This document shows, piece after piece, positions 8,001 through 16,000 of a DNA stretch of 64,000 nt. The stretch spans positions 51,758 to 115,757 of the forward strand of contig JAGFIT010000050.1 of the NCBI GenBank assembly GCA_024103385.1. Reading direction: 5' to 3'. This DNA comes from Vicingus serpentipes (GTDB taxonomy: Bacteria; Bacteroidota; Bacteroidia; Flavobacteriales_E; Vicingaceae). Every line of letters starts with the position of its first letter. Position 1 is the stretch's first letter. The position numbers and the translations under genes are program-made. The notes below the pieces were generated by a model. The model was not told the origin of the DNA. It did no database searches and saw only the letters and a list, made by a program, of their open reading frames with translations.

Positions 8001-8882
8001 TTATGCCTTTGGATGGGCTTGTTTATGTATATTTTTTAATTTCTCTATTGTGTTGTGTGTGTAAACTTGGGTAGCTGAAAGATTAGCATGCCCTAATAAT
8101 TCTTTGATGGAATTTAAATCGGCACCGTTGTTTAACATATGTGTAGCAAAGGTATGCCTAAGAACATGCGGACTCTTTTTACTTGTTGTTGTAACCATAC
8201 TAAGGTAATGATTTACTATTCGATACACAAGTTTAGGATATATTTTTTCGCCTTTTTTTGTTAAAAAAATATAATTATTGCTAGGGTTTACTTCTTTACG
8301 AATTAATAAATATTGTGTAAATATAGAATTGACATTTTTAGCTAATGGAATAATTCGTTCTTTATTTCTTTTCCCGATTACCCTAATAGTGTTATTGTGT
8401 TTGTCTGATGAGTTTAATTGCAATTCAATTAATTCACTTAACCTTATTCCTGATGAATAAAATAGCTCTAGAATTAATTGATCTCTTAAACCTTCAAAAT
8501 CGTTATTAAAAGAAATATTTTCAAATAAGTTGTTCATTTCATTTTCACCAACAAATACAGGAAGTCGTTTTGAAGTTTTTGGCGCAGTAACTTTTAATAG
8601 CGGGTTATTTTTAACCAATTCATTTTTTAATAAGTACTTGAAGAATGATTTTAAAGTAGATAATTTTCTGTTAATACTTCTTGTATTGATGCCACCTTCT
8701 ATGAGATGAACTATCCATGAACGAATAATTAAAGAAGTTACTTGTTTGGCTTGTGTGATTTCATATTCTTTATCTAAGAATAATTGAAATTGCTCTAAAT
8801 CTTTTTTATATGCAGTAATGGTATGTTTGGAGTATCTTTTTTGGTGGGATAGGTAATCACAAAAAATGGAAATATTTTGCAT
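8001..8882 (-). CDS. xerC: XerC/XerD-type tyrosine recombinase
   Basis: Site-specific recombinase, probably acting at dif to resolve chromosome dimers. It has 293 residues: an N-terminal SAM-like core-binding domain (about 1-95) and a C-terminal catalytic domain. Catalytic residues are visible: Arg in SSGIRLSEL (about 145), Lys in VIGKRNKERIIPL, HxxR in HVLRHTFATHML, His in LLGHANLSATQ and Tyr in VYTH. It sits between rpsU and hpf, a fixed place in flavobacteria, which argues for the housekeeping XerC rather than a phage integrase. Its ATG lies directly behind the T-run of a large hairpin (8883-8943). C versus D cannot be settled from this sequence alone. Confidence 0.88.
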   Translation of the reverse strand: MQNISIFCDYLSHQKRYSKHTITAYKKDLEQFQLFLDKEYEITQAKQVTSLIIRSWIVHLIEGGINTRSINRKLSTLKSFFKYLLKNELVKNNPLLKVTAPKTSKRLPVFVGENEMNNLFENISFNNDFEGLRDQLILELFYSSGIRLSELIELQLNSSDKHNNTIRVIGKRNKERIIPLAKNVNSIFTQYLLIRKEVNPSNNYIFLTKKGEKIYPKLVYRIVNHYLSMVTTTSKKSPHVLRHTFATHMLNNGADLNSIKELLGHANLSATQVYTHNTIEKLKNIHKQAHPKA

Positions 8883-8943
8883 AAAAAAAGTAGTTTGTTC
8901 TTATAACGAAATAATTAAATAAAAGTTATAAGAATAAACTACT
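8883..8943 (-). terminator. large terminator-like hairpin between rpsU and xerC
   Basis: Arms 8889-8907 and 8925-8943 pair over 19 positions (one G-U) with a 17-nt loop. On the minus strand the stem runs into a T-run that touches the xerC ATG. It should end most rpsU transcripts and let a minority enter xerC-hpf. Confidence 0.75.
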
Positions 8944-8972
8944 TAAATAGTAAAGTAGAAAATTAAGTAAGC

Positions 8973-9164
8973 TTACTCTTCAGCTTTTCTTAACTTTTCA
9001 ATATAAATAGCTTTTAACTTTTCCTCTCTATTAATAATAGACGGTTTGTCATATTGCTTTCTTTTTCTTAGATCTTTCAATGCTCCAGTTCTTTCAAACT
9101 TTTTCTTGTAGCGTTTAAGAGCTCTCTCAATGTTCTCTCCTTCTTTGATAGGAATAATAATCAT
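8973..9164 (-). CDS. rpsU: 30S ribosomal protein S21
   Basis: Small basic protein of the 30S platform near the anti-Shine-Dalgarno sequence. It has 63 residues (MIIIPIKEGENIERALKRYKKKFERTG, then basic LKDLRKRKQYDKPSIINREEKLKAI), typical of the family. It has its own promoter at 9197-9229 and is followed by a strong hairpin. In Flavobacterium, S21 with its neighbours hides the anti-Shine-Dalgarno, which bears on the unusual site in front of hpf two genes downstream. Confidence 0.96.
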   Translation of the reverse strand: MIIIPIKEGENIERALKRYKKKFERTGALKDLRKRKQYDKPSIINREEKLKAIYIEKLRKAEE

Positions 9165-9196
9165 CTTCTTCTTTATTTTAATTTATTAAAGGGCTG

Positions 9197-9229
9197 CAAA
9201 TTTATGCAAATAATATTAGAAACAACAAA
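9197..9229 (-). promoter_or_regulatory. rpsU promoter
   Basis: Minus-strand TAAATTTG (9204-9197) with TTTG at 9229-9226, spacing 21 nt. The expected start is near 9191, giving a leader of about 27 nt. The -33 element touches the stop codon of the upstream acyl-CoA dehydrogenase gene. Confidence 0.65.
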
Positions 9230-10369
9230 TTACTTTAAAATTTCTCTTGAAATAACCATTTTTTGAACTTCTGAAGTTCCTTCCCCAATGGTACAAAGTT
9301 TGGAATCTCTATAATATTTCTCTGCGGGAAATTCTTTAGTGTAACCGTATCCACCAAATATTTGTACTGCCTCAGTAGAAACTCGTACAGCAACTTCTGA
9401 TGAGTAATATTTTGCCATGGCAGAAACTTTTGTAACATCTTGATGTCTATCTTTTAAATCGGCAGCTTCATAAATTAGTAATTCAGCGGCATCGATTTCT
9501 GTAGCCATGTCAGCCAATTTGAATGCAATGGCTTGAAAAGAGGAAATGGGTTTGTTAAATTGTTCCCTTTCTTTAGAGTATTTTAAAGCAGCTTCATAAG
9601 CACCTTTAGCGATACCTAAACCCAATGATGCGATAGAAATTCTTCCTCCATCCAATACTTTCATTGCTTGAATAAATCCTTCACCAACTTCACCAAGCAT
9701 ATTATCTTTATGCACTTTGCAATCGGCAAAAATTAACTCAGCTGTTTCAGAGGCTCTCATGCCTAGTTTATCTTCTTTCTTTCCTGAGCTAAAACCTGCT
9801 GTTCCTTTTTCAATTACGAATGCAGTCATTCCATGAGAATCACCTTTTTCTCCTGTTCGAGCAATTACTACAGCAACATCACCAGAAATAGCATGGGTAA
9901 TAAAGTTTTTAGCTCCATTTAATACCCAGTAGTCACCATCTTGTTTTGCAGTAGTATTCATTCCTCCAGCATCAGATCCAGTATTATGCTCTGTTAATCC
10001 CCATGCTCCAATCCATTCTGCGGTAGCTAGTTTAGGTAGCCATTTTTTCTTTTGTTCTTCATTACCAAACATTAAAATATGATTAGTACATAAAGAGTTG
10101 TGAGCAGCAACAGATAGACCAATAGAACCACAGACTTTTGAAATTTCAGAAATTACAGTAACGTATTCATTATAACTCATTCCTGACCCGCCATATTCTT
10201 CAGGAACAACACATCCCATCAAACCTAGCTCTCCTAGTTTTTTAAAAACTTTGACAGGGAATTCTTGAGAATTGTCCCATTCCATCATTTGAGGACGGAT
10301 TTCTTTTTCTCCAAAGTCTTTAATCATTGAAGCTATCATTTGTTGATTTTCTGTGTATCCGAAGTCCAT
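9230..10369 (-). CDS. acyl-CoA dehydrogenase
   Basis: FAD-dependent alpha,beta-dehydrogenation of acyl-CoA esters in fatty-acid or branched-chain amino-acid breakdown. The 379 residues carry the family signatures [15 protein letters not shown] (flavin and substrate region), [21 protein letters not shown], and near the C terminus [20 protein letters not shown] and [12 protein letters not shown] with the likely catalytic Glu. It is last in a run with apt (11-bp gap). A paralogue lies at 14822-15964. The exact chain-length or branched substrate is not decidable here. Confidence 0.93.
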   Translation of the reverse strand: MDFGYTENQQMIASMIKDFGEKEIRPQMMEWDNSQEFPVKVFKKLGELGLMGCVVPEEYGGSGMSYNEYVTVISEISKVCGSIGLSVAAHNSLCTNHILMFGNEEQKKKWLPKLATAEWIGAWGLTEHNTGSDAGGMNTTAKQDGDYWVLNGAKNFITHAISGDVAVVIARTGEKGDSHGMTAFVIEKGTAGFSSGKKEDKLGMRASETAELIFADCKVHKDNMLGEVGEGFIQAMKVLDGGRISIASLGLGIAKGAYEAALKYSKEREQFNKPISSFQAIAFKLADMATEIDAAELLIYEAADLKDRHQDVTKVSAMAKYYSSEVAVRVSTEAVQIFGGYGYTKEFPAEKYYRDSKLCTIGEGTSEVQKMVISREILK

Positions 10370-10380
10370 AGGAGTATTTT

Positions 10381-10908
10381 TTAAAATCGAGCTAAATTAA
10401 AGATTTTTTCGGAATATTTCAGAAGCTCTTCTTTTCCGTTTAAAAAGGATAAATCAACTACAAAAGAAAAACCTGCTACAGTAGCTTTTTGCATCAGTAG
10501 TAATTCTGCAGCTGCTACAGCTGTTCCTCCGGTTGCGAGTAAGTCATCATGAATTAATACATTCCATCCTTCTTCTATCACATCTTGGTGCATTTCTATT
10601 TCTGCAGACCCATATTCTAAATCATAACTGTACGACACTGTTTTATATGGTAATTTTCCTTTTTTTCGCATAGGAATAAAAGGAACATTAAGCTGGTTGG
10701 CGAGCATGATGCCAAACCAAAAACCTCTACTTTCGATACCAGCTACGGCATCTAGTTTCAAATCTTTTACATTTTCAGCTATTTCATTTACGACATCTCT
10801 AGTTAGTTGAGGGTCGAGTAGAATAGGGGTGATGTCTTTAAAAATAATTCCTGGTTTAGGAAAATTAGGCACATCTCTAATGGCATTGATTAATCTTGTA
10901 TTTATCAT
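10381..10908 (-). CDS. apt: adenine phosphoribosyltransferase
   Basis: Converts adenine and PRPP to AMP in purine salvage. At 175 residues it has the usual length. The start MINTRLINAIRDVPNFPKPGIIFKDITPIL is typical; AGIESRGFWFG and the PRPP loop VLIHDDLLATGGTAVAAAELL (with the two adjacent acidic residues DD) are present. The usual VDD has become HDD, a mild change. It has an 11-bp gap to the downstream acyl-CoA dehydrogenase and a 13-bp gap from the upstream 60-residue frame. Confidence 0.95.
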   Translation of the reverse strand: MINTRLINAIRDVPNFPKPGIIFKDITPILLDPQLTRDVVNEIAENVKDLKLDAVAGIESRGFWFGIMLANQLNVPFIPMRKKGKLPYKTVSYSYDLEYGSAEIEMHQDVIEEGWNVLIHDDLLATGGTAVAAAELLLMQKATVAGFSFVVDLSFLNGKEELLKYSEKIFNLARF

Positions 10909-10921
10909 TTTTATATTGGTT

Positions 10922-11104
10922 TTAATATACTCTAGTCAATTCTTTGTATTCAATTGTTTTTCCCGTGGTAGATTTTATGGCTAATTTACTTACTTCTACT
11001 TTTTTGAGGGGAAAATAACATAAACAGTTTTTAAAATTGTTTTTGCTGTTGCCAGCATCAATTAGTTCATAATCTTTCCAATTGGATGTGTAGGTTCTTT
11101 GCAT
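10922..11104 (-). CDS. 60-residue frame, unknown; possible methyltransferase fragment
   Basis: Not recognised as a whole. It fits the operon tightly (1 bp from the comEA-like gene, 13 bp to apt), which favours translation. The start NWKDYELIDAGNS resembles the N terminus of RlmI-like class I methyltransferases of this phylum, but the sequence then departs (KNNFKNCLCYFPLKK) and stops. The tail TTGKTIEYKELTRVY is unlike that family as I know it. It may be a decayed fragment or a real small protein. Confidence 0.4.
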   Translation of the reverse strand: MQRTYTSNWKDYELIDAGNSKNNFKNCLCYFPLKKVEVSKLAIKSTTGKTIEYKELTRVY

Positions 11105-11105
11105 T

Positions 11106-11990
11106 TTAATGAATACTTAAATAAGGTGCAATTTTAAGGAAAGTTTCTTCGCTAAAGAGATGAATCTTTTTTAGGTCGTCTATACTTTGATAATTTCCAT
11201 TCGCTTTTCTGTATTTTTCGATGGCATTGGCTAGTTTCCAATCTACATAAGGGTGTTTTTTTAATCTTTCAGCGTCACTTGAGTTAATATTTATTTTGAG
11301 AATTTTATTGGCGTTTATGGTTAGATAAGGTTGTATCGTACGATAGGTTTCTTCTGTTAAGCCATAAACTTCTTTCAGTTGGTCTATATCAGTAAAACCT
11401 CCTAGGGCATTTCTATATTTCACAATTCGGTGAGCATATACAGTACCTATTCCTTTCAATTGTTTAAATGTTGATGTATCAGCAGTATTGATGTCAATGA
11501 TTAATGTAGGAATAGCTTTATTACTTTTATATGAAGACTGATGCTGAGAGAGTGTTTTTGATGTGTAACTTATTTCTTCAGGTAACAAAATAAAAGGTTC
11601 CAACTTTTTATAATGTTCTTCTTCCAAGCTATAAATCCTTTTCACATCAGATTTCACTTTCCAATTTCCTCCTTTTGCTTTATAATTGTTGATAGTTTTT
11701 ACTTGCCATTTTTTGAATCCCAGTTTCAACCATTCCTCATCAGAAATAGTGTTGGGATTAAATTCAAATAGATCATTAGAGACGGGTTCTATATTACCAT
11801 TAAATATAGAGTCACGCTCTTTTTCAAACTGAGCAATAGCTTCTTCAAATTCTGAAAAATCTATACTTTCATTTTTTTCAAATAAGCTAATTAGTGGAAT
11901 GGAAATAATTAAGAGAAGAATAATAAGAAGCAAAAAGACCACTCCTCTTTTTTCTCCACGAGTAAAAGAAAAATAGTCTTTAATGTTCAT
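11106..11990 (-). CDS. membrane-anchored helix-hairpin-helix (ComEA-like) protein
   Basis: 294 residues. An N-terminal membrane helix (about 17-37, VVFLLLIILLLIISIPLISLF broken by no charge) anchors the protein. Outside it are three HhH-like units: 70-135 (NPNTISDEEWLKLGFKKW), 168-228 (IDINTADTSTFKQLKGIGTVYAHRI) and 233-294 (ININSSDAERLKKHPYVDWKLANAI). The second is the classical ComEA DNA-binding repeat. A role in DNA uptake or binding at the envelope is likely but not proven; many flavobacteria carry this form without a full competence operon nearby. It follows the AGCS transporter by 10 bp. Confidence 0.8.
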   Translation of the reverse strand: MNIKDYFSFTRGEKRGVVFLLLIILLLIISIPLISLFEKNESIDFSEFEEAIAQFEKERDSIFNGNIEPVSNDLFEFNPNTISDEEWLKLGFKKWQVKTINNYKAKGGNWKVKSDVKRIYSLEEEHYKKLEPFILLPEEISYTSKTLSQHQSSYKSNKAIPTLIIDINTADTSTFKQLKGIGTVYAHRIVKYRNALGGFTDIDQLKEVYGLTEETYRTIQPYLTINANKILKININSSDAERLKKHPYVDWKLANAIEKYRKANGNYQSIDDLKKIHLFSEETFLKIAPYLSIH

Positions 11991-12000
11991 TTAATCTTGA

Positions 12001-13605
12001 TTATTTAGCTACAGACTTGATTTTGTCTTTGTAAATTTTTAACTCTTCTCTCACTTTAGGAGACAATATAATTAGTCCTATTACATTGGGGAATACCATG
12101 GCAAAAATCATAGCATCAGAGAAATCAATAACAGCTCCTAAACTACTTGATGCTCCAACAATGACAAAAAGCAAGAAAATTACTTTGTAAGTAATGTCCA
12201 TGGTTTTTCCTTTTCCAAATAAAAATTTCCATGATTGTAATCCATAATAAGACCACGAAAGCATGGTAGATATGGCGAATAAAACGGCAGCAAACATTAA
12301 AACCCAAGAAGAGTAAGGAATAACAGAGTCAAAAGCTTGAGCAGTTAACTCAATTCCACCAGCTACAGATTCACCGTAGTTAATAAAACCACCCTCAATG
12401 TTGGTGATAATAAGAACCAAAGCAGTCATTGTACAAATAATAACAGTGTCAATAAATGGCTCTAGTAAAGCAACAATACCCTCACTTGCAGGATATTTTG
12501 TTCTTACAGCTGAATGCGCAATTGCAGCAGAACCAACTCCAGCTTCATTAGAAAAAGCAGCTCTTTGAAATCCAACAATTAATACTCCAACAAAACCACC
12601 TAATGCAGCACTAGGGTTAAAAGCTCCTGCAAAGATTAATCGGAAAGCCTCAGGAACAGCAGTGATGTTCATTCCTATAATAATTAAAGCTGCGCCAACA
12701 TATATGGCAGCCATAAAAGGAACTACTTTTTCTGTTACTGCTCCTATTCTTTTAATTCCTCCAATGATAACAACGCCAACAATAATTGCCATAATTAATC
12801 CAATAATAGCTCCAGCAGCACCACTTTCAAGACCTAGTTTACCTACTATTTGAGCAGTAGCTTGATTGGCTTGAAACATATTTCCTCCACCAAAAGAACC
12901 ACCGATACACATCACAGCAAAAAAGATAGCAAGAGCTTTTCCTAATCCTCCCATTCCTTTTTCTTTTAGTCCTTTTGAGAGGTAATACATAGGGCCACCG
13001 TGAACAGTCCCATCTTCTGTAATCTCTCTGTATTTAACTCCTAAAGTACATTCGGTAAACTTAGAAGCCATCCCTAGCAAACCAGCTAAGATCATCCAAA
13101 AGGTAGCACCAGGGCCACCCAATGAAACTGCAACAGCAACCCCAGCAATGTTTCCTAAACCAACGGTAGCGGATAAAGCAGCAGTTAAGGCTTGGAAGTG
13201 AGAAACTTCTCCTTCGGCTCCTTCTACAGCAATGGTTTCAAATATTTCTCCTCCAGGTGTTGGATCTCCTTCAGCAACATCTGCAGTGTGGTGATCAATT
13301 TTATCGTATTTACCTCGAACTACATTGATTGCAGTTCCAATTAATGTGAAGTTGGAAAATTTAAAGTAGATAGTAAAAAAAGTCGCCCCGATAATTAAGA
13401 TAATCAATACCAAAGGAACTGCATGTTCACCTAAAGATATGGGGTAAAATATAGCGCCTCCAATAGCATCTGCTATTGGTCTGAAAGCTTTATCAATTTT
13501 TTGGTCAATACTTAATTCTATTTCCTCAGCAACTTCTTGAGCAAAGCTGATAACAGGAATTAAAAATGAAAATAAAGTAAGTAATACTGATTTTGATTTT
13601 AACAT
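12001..13605 (-). CDS. sodium/alanine symporter, AGCS family
   Basis: Secondary transporter for alanine or glycine with sodium. I chose ATG at 13605 (MLKSKSVLLTLFSFLIPVISFAQ), giving 534 residues with a leader peptide-like start; a TTG at 13641 would add 12. About ten membrane helices follow. Family motifs include ALTAALSATVGLGNIAGVA, GGPGATFWMILAGLLGMASKFTE, VHGGPMYYLSKG and QRAAFSNEAGVGSAAIAHS. It is first in the chain AGCS-comEA-like-60aa-apt-acyl-CoA dehydrogenase. A -7 box (TATATTTG) lies at 13646-13639. Confidence 0.92.
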   Translation of the reverse strand: MLKSKSVLLTLFSFLIPVISFAQEVAEEIELSIDQKIDKAFRPIADAIGGAIFYPISLGEHAVPLVLIILIIGATFFTIYFKFSNFTLIGTAINVVRGKYDKIDHHTADVAEGDPTPGGEIFETIAVEGAEGEVSHFQALTAALSATVGLGNIAGVAVAVSLGGPGATFWMILAGLLGMASKFTECTLGVKYREITEDGTVHGGPMYYLSKGLKEKGMGGLGKALAIFFAVMCIGGSFGGGNMFQANQATAQIVGKLGLESGAAGAIIGLIMAIIVGVVIIGGIKRIGAVTEKVVPFMAAIYVGAALIIIGMNITAVPEAFRLIFAGAFNPSAALGGFVGVLIVGFQRAAFSNEAGVGSAAIAHSAVRTKYPASEGIVALLEPFIDTVIICTMTALVLIITNIEGGFINYGESVAGGIELTAQAFDSVIPYSSWVLMFAAVLFAISTMLSWSYYGLQSWKFLFGKGKTMDITYKVIFLLFVIVGASSSLGAVIDFSDAMIFAMVFPNVIGLIILSPKVREELKIYKDKIKSVAK

Positions 13606-13686
13606 AATTATTGATTGTATTTTTCGATGAATAAGCGCCAAATATAATTAAAGTTTTTGTTTTTGTAGATGCAAAATAGGCATTTC

Positions 13687-14757
13687 TCAGAATGCTTGGT
13701 AGATGCATCCTCCTATATTGTTTTCGGTAGCACCAGTGATTGATTTTAAGCAATTTTTTTCGTTACGTAACCTTAAAACGCCTAAAAAAGCAAATATTAA
13801 TGCTTCCTTATACTCGATGATTTCTTTAGGAGGAATAACAATATCATTGTTTGTTTTTGATTTGATTTTTTCCATTAAAAAAGTGTTGAAAGCCCCTCCA
13901 CCCGTAATTAATATTTTTGAATTGTTTTTGGTAATACTAGTTGAAATTTGAGTAGTGATATGTTCAACAAAAGTATGGAGTTGATCTTCAATGGAAATAG
14001 AATACTGTTCAAGTAATGGAAAAATAGTAGAGTTGATCCATTCTATCCCTAATGATTTTGGAGCTGGTTGTTGATAGTAATCTATTTGATTTAACGCCTG
14101 GAGCAATACTTCATTTAGTTGCCCTGATCGTGCCATTTCTCCACTCTCATCAAAACTTTTCCCTTTTTGTTGAGCAAAGTAGTTTAAGACAATATTAACA
14201 GGGCAAATATCAAAAGCAATTCGGGTGTTGTTTTTTTTGAAGGATACATTGGCAATTCCCCCCAGATTAATACAGTAATCGTATTCACTAAAAAGCAATT
14301 CATCCCCAATAGGAACCAAAGGAGCTCCTTGTCCTCCTAAAGCAATATCTACAGTTCTAAAGTCACATATTACGGGTAGTTTAGTGATAGCTGAAATATT
14401 GGCTCCGTTACCAATTTGAGTAGTTAATTTTTTCTCGGGTTGATGAAATACCGTATGTCCATGAGAAGCAATGGCATCAATATTGGAGCGAGTTATTTTA
14501 TTTGCTTGAATAAACTGATTAGTAGCTTCTCCAATAAAATTACCCAACTCATTGTGTAATTGAAATAGCTCTAAACCAGAAGTATGAATGCTATTTTTTA
14601 ATTTTTTGATAAGCTCATCACTGTAACTTATAGTAGTAGAATTATTGATTTGAAATGACCAATTTTTGTTACCTGATAACTCAAAAGAACAGTAAGAAAT
14701 ATCTAGCCCATCGAGTGAAGTTCCTGACATTACTCCTATCACGTGATAACTCCCCAT
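13687..14757 (-). CDS. anmK: anhydro-N-acetylmuramic acid kinase
   Basis: Phosphorylates and opens 1,6-anhydroMurNAc to MurNAc-6-P in cell-wall recycling. ATG at 14757 (MGSYHVIGVMSGTSLDGLDISYC) is chosen over a TTG 45 bp upstream because the phosphate-binding motif MSGTSLDGLD then lies at the usual place near residue 10. It is 356 residues long. Further motifs are ASHGHTVFHQP, QIGNGANISAIT, CDFRTVDIALGGQGAPLVP and ITGGGAFN. It is divergent from the acyl-CoA dehydrogenase at 14822, with a 64-bp shared promoter region. Confidence 0.95.
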   Translation of the reverse strand: MGSYHVIGVMSGTSLDGLDISYCSFELSGNKNWSFQINNSTTISYSDELIKKLKNSIHTSGLELFQLHNELGNFIGEATNQFIQANKITRSNIDAIASHGHTVFHQPEKKLTTQIGNGANISAITKLPVICDFRTVDIALGGQGAPLVPIGDELLFSEYDYCINLGGIANVSFKKNNTRIAFDICPVNIVLNYFAQQKGKSFDESGEMARSGQLNEVLLQALNQIDYYQQPAPKSLGIEWINSTIFPLLEQYSISIEDQLHTFVEHITTQISTSITKNNSKILITGGGAFNTFLMEKIKSKTNNDIVIPPKEIIEYKEALIFAFLGVLRLRNEKNCLKSITGATENNIGGCIYQAF

Positions 14758-14761
14758 ATTA

Positions 14762-14792
14762 TTTGAAAAATTGAATAATTCGATTACTTTTG
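14762..14792 (+). promoter_or_regulatory. promoter of the acyl-CoA dehydrogenase at 14822
   Basis: TTTG (14762-14765), 19 nt, TACTTTTG (14785-14792): an exact Bacteroidota pattern. The expected start is near 14798, about 24 nt before the ATG. Confidence 0.75.
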
Positions 14793-14799
14793 TGCTCCT

Positions 14800-14807
14800 C
14801 AAAAGTA
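14800..14807 (-). promoter_or_regulatory. opposed -7 box, probably for anmK
   Basis: The minus strand reads TACTTTTG, the mirror image of the plus-strand box at 14785-14792, 7 nt away. No clear -33 element is seen. The pair also makes an 8-bp inverted repeat that could serve as an operator. Confidence 0.5.
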
Positions 14808-14821
14808 AAAAAATTAAGTAG

Positions 14822-15964
14822 ATGAATTTAGAATTAACAGAAGAACATTTAGCGGTTAGAGATGCAGCGAGAGACTTTGCTCAGAATGTATTAAAACCTG
14901 GGGTAATAGAAAGAGATGAGAAACAACAGTTCCCTACCGAAGAAATAAAACAATTAGGTGAGCTAGGTTTTTTAGGAATGATGGTTGATCCCAAATATGG
15001 AGGCGGAGGAATGGATACCGTTTCTTATGTGTTGGCAATGGAAGAAATTTCGAAAGTAGATGCTTCTTGTTCTGTGGTAATGTCTGTAAACAATTCACTA
15101 TACTGTTGGGGAATTGAAAAGTATGGAACAGAAGAGCAAAAACAAAAATACCTAGTACCATGTGCTACAGGTCAAAAAATAGGTGCATTTTGTTTGTCGG
15201 AGCCTGAAGCAGGATCCGATGCTACATCACAACAAACTACGGCTATTGATAAAGGAGACTATTACTTATTAAATGGAACGAAGAATTGGATTACCAATGG
15301 TGGTTCGGCTTCTTATTACATTGTTATTGCACAAACAGATAGAGAGAAAGGACATAGAGGAATTAATGCTTTTATCGTAGAACAAGATTTTGAAGGGTTT
15401 ACAGTTGGAGCAAAAGAAAATAAATTAGGAATTAGAGCATCTGATACACACACTTTATTGTTTAATGATGTAAAAGTGCCTAAAGAAAACAGAATAGGGG
15501 AAGATGGTTTTGGGTTTAAGTTTGCGATGCAAATTTTATCTGGGGGAAGAATAGGTATTGCTTCTCAAGCATTAGGAATAGCTTCTGGAGCTATGGAATT
15601 AGCAATAGCTTATTCGAAAGAAAGAGAAGCTTTTGGTAAACCTATTTCACAACATCAAGCGATTGCTTTTAAATTAGCAGATATGGCTACAGAAATTGAA
15701 GCAGCCAGATTGTTGTGTTTAAAAGCAGCTTGGTTAAAAGATAATAAACAAAACTTTGATAAAGAAGGGGCGATGGCAAAAGTCTTCGCTTCTAAAGTAG
15801 CAATGTGGGTAACCACAGAAGCTGTTCAGGTGCATGGTGGTTATGGTTTTGTAAAAGAGTATCATGTAGAGCGTTTAATGCGTGATGCAAAAATTACTCA
15901 GATTTATGAAGGAACTAGTGAAATTCAAAAAATAGTAATTTCCAGAGCTGTATTGAAAGATTAA
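14822..15964 (+). CDS. acyl-CoA dehydrogenase (short-chain type)
   Basis: FAD enzyme of acyl-CoA oxidation, 380 residues. Motifs are CLSEPEAGSDATS, FAMQILSGGRIGIASQALGIA, VQVHGGYGFVKEYHVERLMRDAKI and IYEGTSEIQKIVISRAVL, the last with the catalytic Glu of short-chain and butyryl-type enzymes. It is a clear paralogue of the gene at 9230-10369. It is transcribed away from anmK from the promoter at 14762-14792 and seems monocistronic; the convergent gene ends 36 bp away. Confidence 0.94.
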   Translation: MNLELTEEHLAVRDAARDFAQNVLKPGVIERDEKQQFPTEEIKQLGELGFLGMMVDPKYGGGGMDTVSYVLAMEEISKVDASCSVVMSVNNSLYCWGIEKYGTEEQKQKYLVPCATGQKIGAFCLSEPEAGSDATSQQTTAIDKGDYYLLNGTKNWITNGGSASYYIVIAQTDREKGHRGINAFIVEQDFEGFTVGAKENKLGIRASDTHTLLFNDVKVPKENRIGEDGFGFKFAMQILSGGRIGIASQALGIASGAMELAIAYSKEREAFGKPISQHQAIAFKLADMATEIEAARLLCLKAAWLKDNKQNFDKEGAMAKVFASKVAMWVTTEAVQVHGGYGFVKEYHVERLMRDAKITQIYEGTSEIQKIVISRAVLKD

Positions 15965-16000
15965 TAGTCTAAACTCCTTTTTTATTTCTTATTACTTCAT

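Noticed and set aside
8001..8882. Tyrosine recombinase as the integrase of a mobile element
   Set aside because: The rpsU-xerC-hpf order is a housekeeping arrangement, and no phage or conjugative genes are near, despite the duplicated tRNA end 0.5 kb away.
9230..15964. The two acyl-CoA dehydrogenases as one catabolic cluster
   Set aside because: They are 4.5 kb apart, on opposite strands and with unrelated genes between, so a shared pathway cannot be argued from position.
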